DNA from: Osedax fenrisi
Taxonomy: Eukaryota; Annelida; Polychaeta; Sabellida; Siboglinidae
Direction: 5' to 3'
DNA length: 64,000 bases
NCBI GenBank assembly: GCA_964019155.1
Contig: OZ025239.1
Span: 109,744,585 to 109,808,584 of the forward strand
Position numbers and translations under genes: made by a program. Position 1 is the stretch's first letter; every line of letters begins with the position of its first letter. The notes below the pieces were generated by a model. The model worked only from the letters and a program-made list of their open reading frames with translations. It was not told the origin of the DNA and made no database searches. Below are positions 63,201 to 64,000 of the stretch, piece after piece.

Positions 63201-64000
63201 GTTAGTGTACCTCTTGACCTCTTGACCTCTAGTTACCACTGGCGTTGCACTACGGTCTAGTTAGGTGTATGTTCACTGTCCTTATATCACCTCTCAGTTC
63301 AGTATTGTATCCATCATTAAAGTCATTGTTTATCATAGCGCAGAATAATCTATTTACACATTTATTATGCTGAGTATATGCATTTCACTATGTGAATATA
63401 TTAATAGCTTAGCTGAATATACAAGTGAATCTAGTATTTTATATAGGAAGCTGTATATAATTTATAAAATTAATATAAATATATATTTGAAAATACATGT
63501 ATATATATATATATATATGGTTATGTATATGTATATGTATAATACTTATTATATAGAATTCTATATTAAATATTACAAATATGATAGAATTAGACATGTA
63601 TAGATATAATTCCCCTACTTTTTATTTATTTTTTTGCTTTACTGTTGCTTTTCTGTTTTTTTAAACAAATAATCTCACACTTTTCTATTTATACCATGGC
63701 ATATATTAATCATTATTTATTCACTATAAGATTTATTGTTTTTATTCATTTATTTTCTTTATTTATTGTTTTATATCATTTAGTTTGTTTTATATAAATT
63801 ACAATAAACTATATCCATCTATCTAATACAGAGTTTATATTATAATATCTATAGATATATAAGTCACAGAGTTACAGTGTAATATCTGTAAGAAAATGTT
63901 TATATTTATCAAATATTACTAATATTGTGAAATATGATATTGCTTTAACCATTTTCGTCCGAGCTGTTGATTTCTGTTGTATTACAAAATGCAGAGCTGT
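63201..64000. other. NCLN intron 9, continuing past the window
   Basis: No further nicalin exon was found. A 78-codon plus frame (63367-63603) is AT-rich chance sequence. Confidence 0.6.

Overview
This is a eukaryotic window, very probably from a non-vertebrate metazoan. It is strongly AT-rich and full of (AT)n runs. The few coding segments are short GT-AG exons with clearly higher GC than the DNA around them. There are no prokaryotic operons. No species can be named from the sequence alone.

Genes. The clearest gene is at the right end: nine phase-consistent exons (57730-63200, +) encode about 435 residues of nicalin (NCLN), the ER-membrane pseudo-peptidase of the nodal-modulator complex. 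The last exons and membrane anchor lie beyond the window. A second gene, which I cannot name, ends at 49988: five phase-consistent exons (46163-49988, +) give an acidic tail ending in a CaaX-like CTIM, with an AATAAA at 50365. A possible mucin-like last exon lies at 1490-1797. One true tRNA gene, tRNA-Asn(GTT), is at 27979-28052 (-).

Mobile DNA fills most of the rest. At 11172-15420 there is a LINE whose 5' part is inverted (twin-priming geometry). A 38-bp perfect palindrome with a 7-bp target duplication and a 2.1-kb hAT transposon with a perfect 8-bp duplication have since inserted into it. Three other LINE 3' ends (17340-17700, 33464-33850, 38490-39290), three near-complete tRNA-derived SINEs with fragments, and many terminal-inverted-repeat elements follow. 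These include five GGGGAAAGT elements with ACGGACA motifs (19.5-22.3, 28.4-29.4, 30.1-31.0, 55.4-56.3 kb), two GGGGAAAGT elements with ACCGACCCC motifs (32.1 and 40.3 kb), and two TA-flanked CACTGTTAGAAA elements (20.9 and 34.8-38.0 kb). The second of those carries two exon-like cargo segments.

The most unusual observations are two. First, a dispersed, almost purely palindromic micro-element of 38-46 bp occurs in four copies, each with a 7-bp direct repeat, and one copy proves mobility because removing it restores a reverse-transcriptase frame. Second, several element families share their ends but carry different arrays of a short interior motif, as if the motif had been exchanged while the termini stayed the same.

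Region layout: 0-3 kb simple repeats and possible mucin exon; 3-11 kb non-coding with minisatellites; 11-16 kb nested LINE/hAT/SINE; 16-33 kb TIR elements, SINEs and tRNA; 33-46 kb LINE ends, large TIR element and MITEs; 46-50 kb unknown gene; 50-57 kb non-coding with minisatellites; 57.7-64 kb nicalin.
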